From NCBI GenBank assembly GCA_034430555.1, contig DAOUEM010000354.1, forward strand, positions 1 to 6,724: a stretch of DNA of 6,724 nucleotides. The letters run 5' to 3'. The position numbers and the translations under genes were made by a program. The DNA comes from DAOTXK01 sp034430555 (GTDB lineage: Bacteria > Chloroflexota > Anaerolineae > Aggregatilineales > Ch27). Within the stretch, counting starts at the first letter, position 1. Every line of letters begins with the position of its first letter. The notes under the pieces are model-generated. The model was not told the DNA's origin. It saw only the letters and a program-made list of their open reading frames with translations, and ran no database searches. Below, one piece after another: positions 6,020-6,724 of this stretch.

Positions 6020-6724
6020 TGCCCATCCAGGCGCTGCCTTACGTGATGCTGGTGGGCTTTTTGTTCGGCTCGACTCTGATCGCCTCGCGCTTTAGCGTGG
6101 GGCAGTATGCTCCGACCACCTACATCAGCCTGCGGCTGCTGTTCGCCAGCCTGGGACACGTGACCGTTTACCTGCTGCTGCGGGGGCGGCGCTGGCCGGT
6201 CGACCGCCACCTGTGGCGGCACGCGGCGGCGCTGGGCGCTATCGGCACCGCCATCCCCATGACCTGCATCGTCACCTCGATGCAATACCAGTCCAGCGGC
6301 GTGACCTCGCTGCTGCTGACCACCGGCCCCGCCCTGACCGTGCTACTGGCCCATTTCTTGCTGCCGGACGAGCGGCTGAGCTGGCGCAAATCGATCGGCG
6401 TGGCGCTGGCCCTGGGTGGGGCCGCCCTGCTGGTGCTGCAAGGCTCAAGCGGCCTGGCGGATACCCCGGCCAGTCCCATCGGCTACGGGCTGGTGCTGTT
6501 GGCGATGGTCTTCGCCAGTTTGTCGTCGATCTACATCCGGCGTTACATGCGCGACATGGACTCGTTTGATGTCGCCAGCATTCGTATGTTCACGGCGGCG
6601 CTGGTGGTGCTGCCCCTGTCGGTGCTGACCATCGGCTTCGACCTCAGCCAGGTGACCGGCGCGGGTTATGGGGCGCTGGCCTGGGCCTCGCTGGTAGGCA
6701 CCTTCACCGGCATGATGCTGGCCG
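6019..6724 (+). CDS. DMT-superfamily (EamA-type) transporter, 3' truncated by window end
   Basis: The ATG (6019-6021) shares its A with the stop TGA (6017-6019) of the previous gene, so translation is likely coupled; the G-rich stretch ending at 6010 lies 8 nt upstream as the ribosome binding site. The 235 visible residues form an inner-membrane protein with hydrophobic helices at about 5-24, 33-54, 65-85, 94-113, 123-141, 153-173, 184-205 and 216-235. DERLSWRKSIGVALALGGAALLV (about 117-139) is the classic end of the first EamA repeat, and the sequence after about residue 153 begins the second. Full-length members have ten helices and about 290-300 residues, so roughly two helices are missing. 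The family exports or imports small metabolites such as amino acids and nucleotide sugars; the substrate cannot be told here. Next to trpF, an amino-acid-type substrate is possible but unproven. Confidence 0.9.
   Translation, partial: MPIQALPYVMLVGFLFGSTLIASRFSVGQYAPTTYISLRLLFASLGHVTVYLLLRGRRWPVDRHLWRHAAALGAIGTAIPMTCIVTSMQYQSSGVTSLLLTTGPALTVLLAHFLLPDERLSWRKSIGVALALGGAALLVLQGSSGLADTPASPIGYGLVLLAMVFASLSSIYIRRYMRDMDSFDVASIRMFTAALVVLPLSVLTIGFDLSQVTGAGYGALAWASLVGTFTGMMLA

Overview
The window is GC-rich, densely coding and entirely plus-strand. Every supported gene reads left to right, with short gaps and no stretch over 300 bases without a gene. The protein repertoire, GTG/TTG starts, GC-rich codon use and degenerate heptamer repeats between genes suggest a free-living, environmental bacterium, plausibly a Chloroflexota (Anaerolineae-type) lineage. 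That placement is an impression from sequence style and was not tested by any search. I saw no rRNA, tRNA, CRISPR array, transposase or attachment site.

Layout. Positions 1-180 hold the C-terminal end of a small membrane protein. A strong sigma70-like promoter (234-262) follows. It drives a 205-aa protein with a PH-like middle and a C-terminal SHOCT motif (311-928). Its stop codon lies inside a short hairpin followed by T residues, a likely terminator. A second promoter-like -10 and a CGTATAC heptamer repeat come just after, ahead of a divergent isocitrate/isopropylmalate dehydrogenase-family enzyme (1006-2082).

The 163-bp gap 2083-2245 carries two degenerate heptamer repeat clusters (AGTnnnn and GCTnnnn), a possible promoter and a 12-bp perfect palindrome. 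It precedes a 591-aa protein with an N-terminal Rieske [2Fe-2S] domain and a long histidine-rich helical region of unassigned function (2246-4021).

After a 150-bp gap comes a compact block: stand-alone phosphoribosylanthranilate isomerase (trpF, 4172-4846), a 388-aa protein of unknown function starting at TTG 6 bp later (4853-6019), and a DMT/EamA transporter whose ATG overlaps the previous stop (TGATG, 6019 to the window end). These three are probably cotranscribed.

How they work together. Apart from the trpF block, the genes look like separate housekeeping or accessory units. TrpF is not next to other trp genes here. The dehydrogenase and the Rieske protein could share a redox or carbon-metabolism role, but nothing in the sequence links them. 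The items most worth follow-up are the Rieske fusion protein, the divergent dehydrogenase, the 388-aa unknown and the heptamer repeats. No complete, clearly novel multi-gene system is evident.
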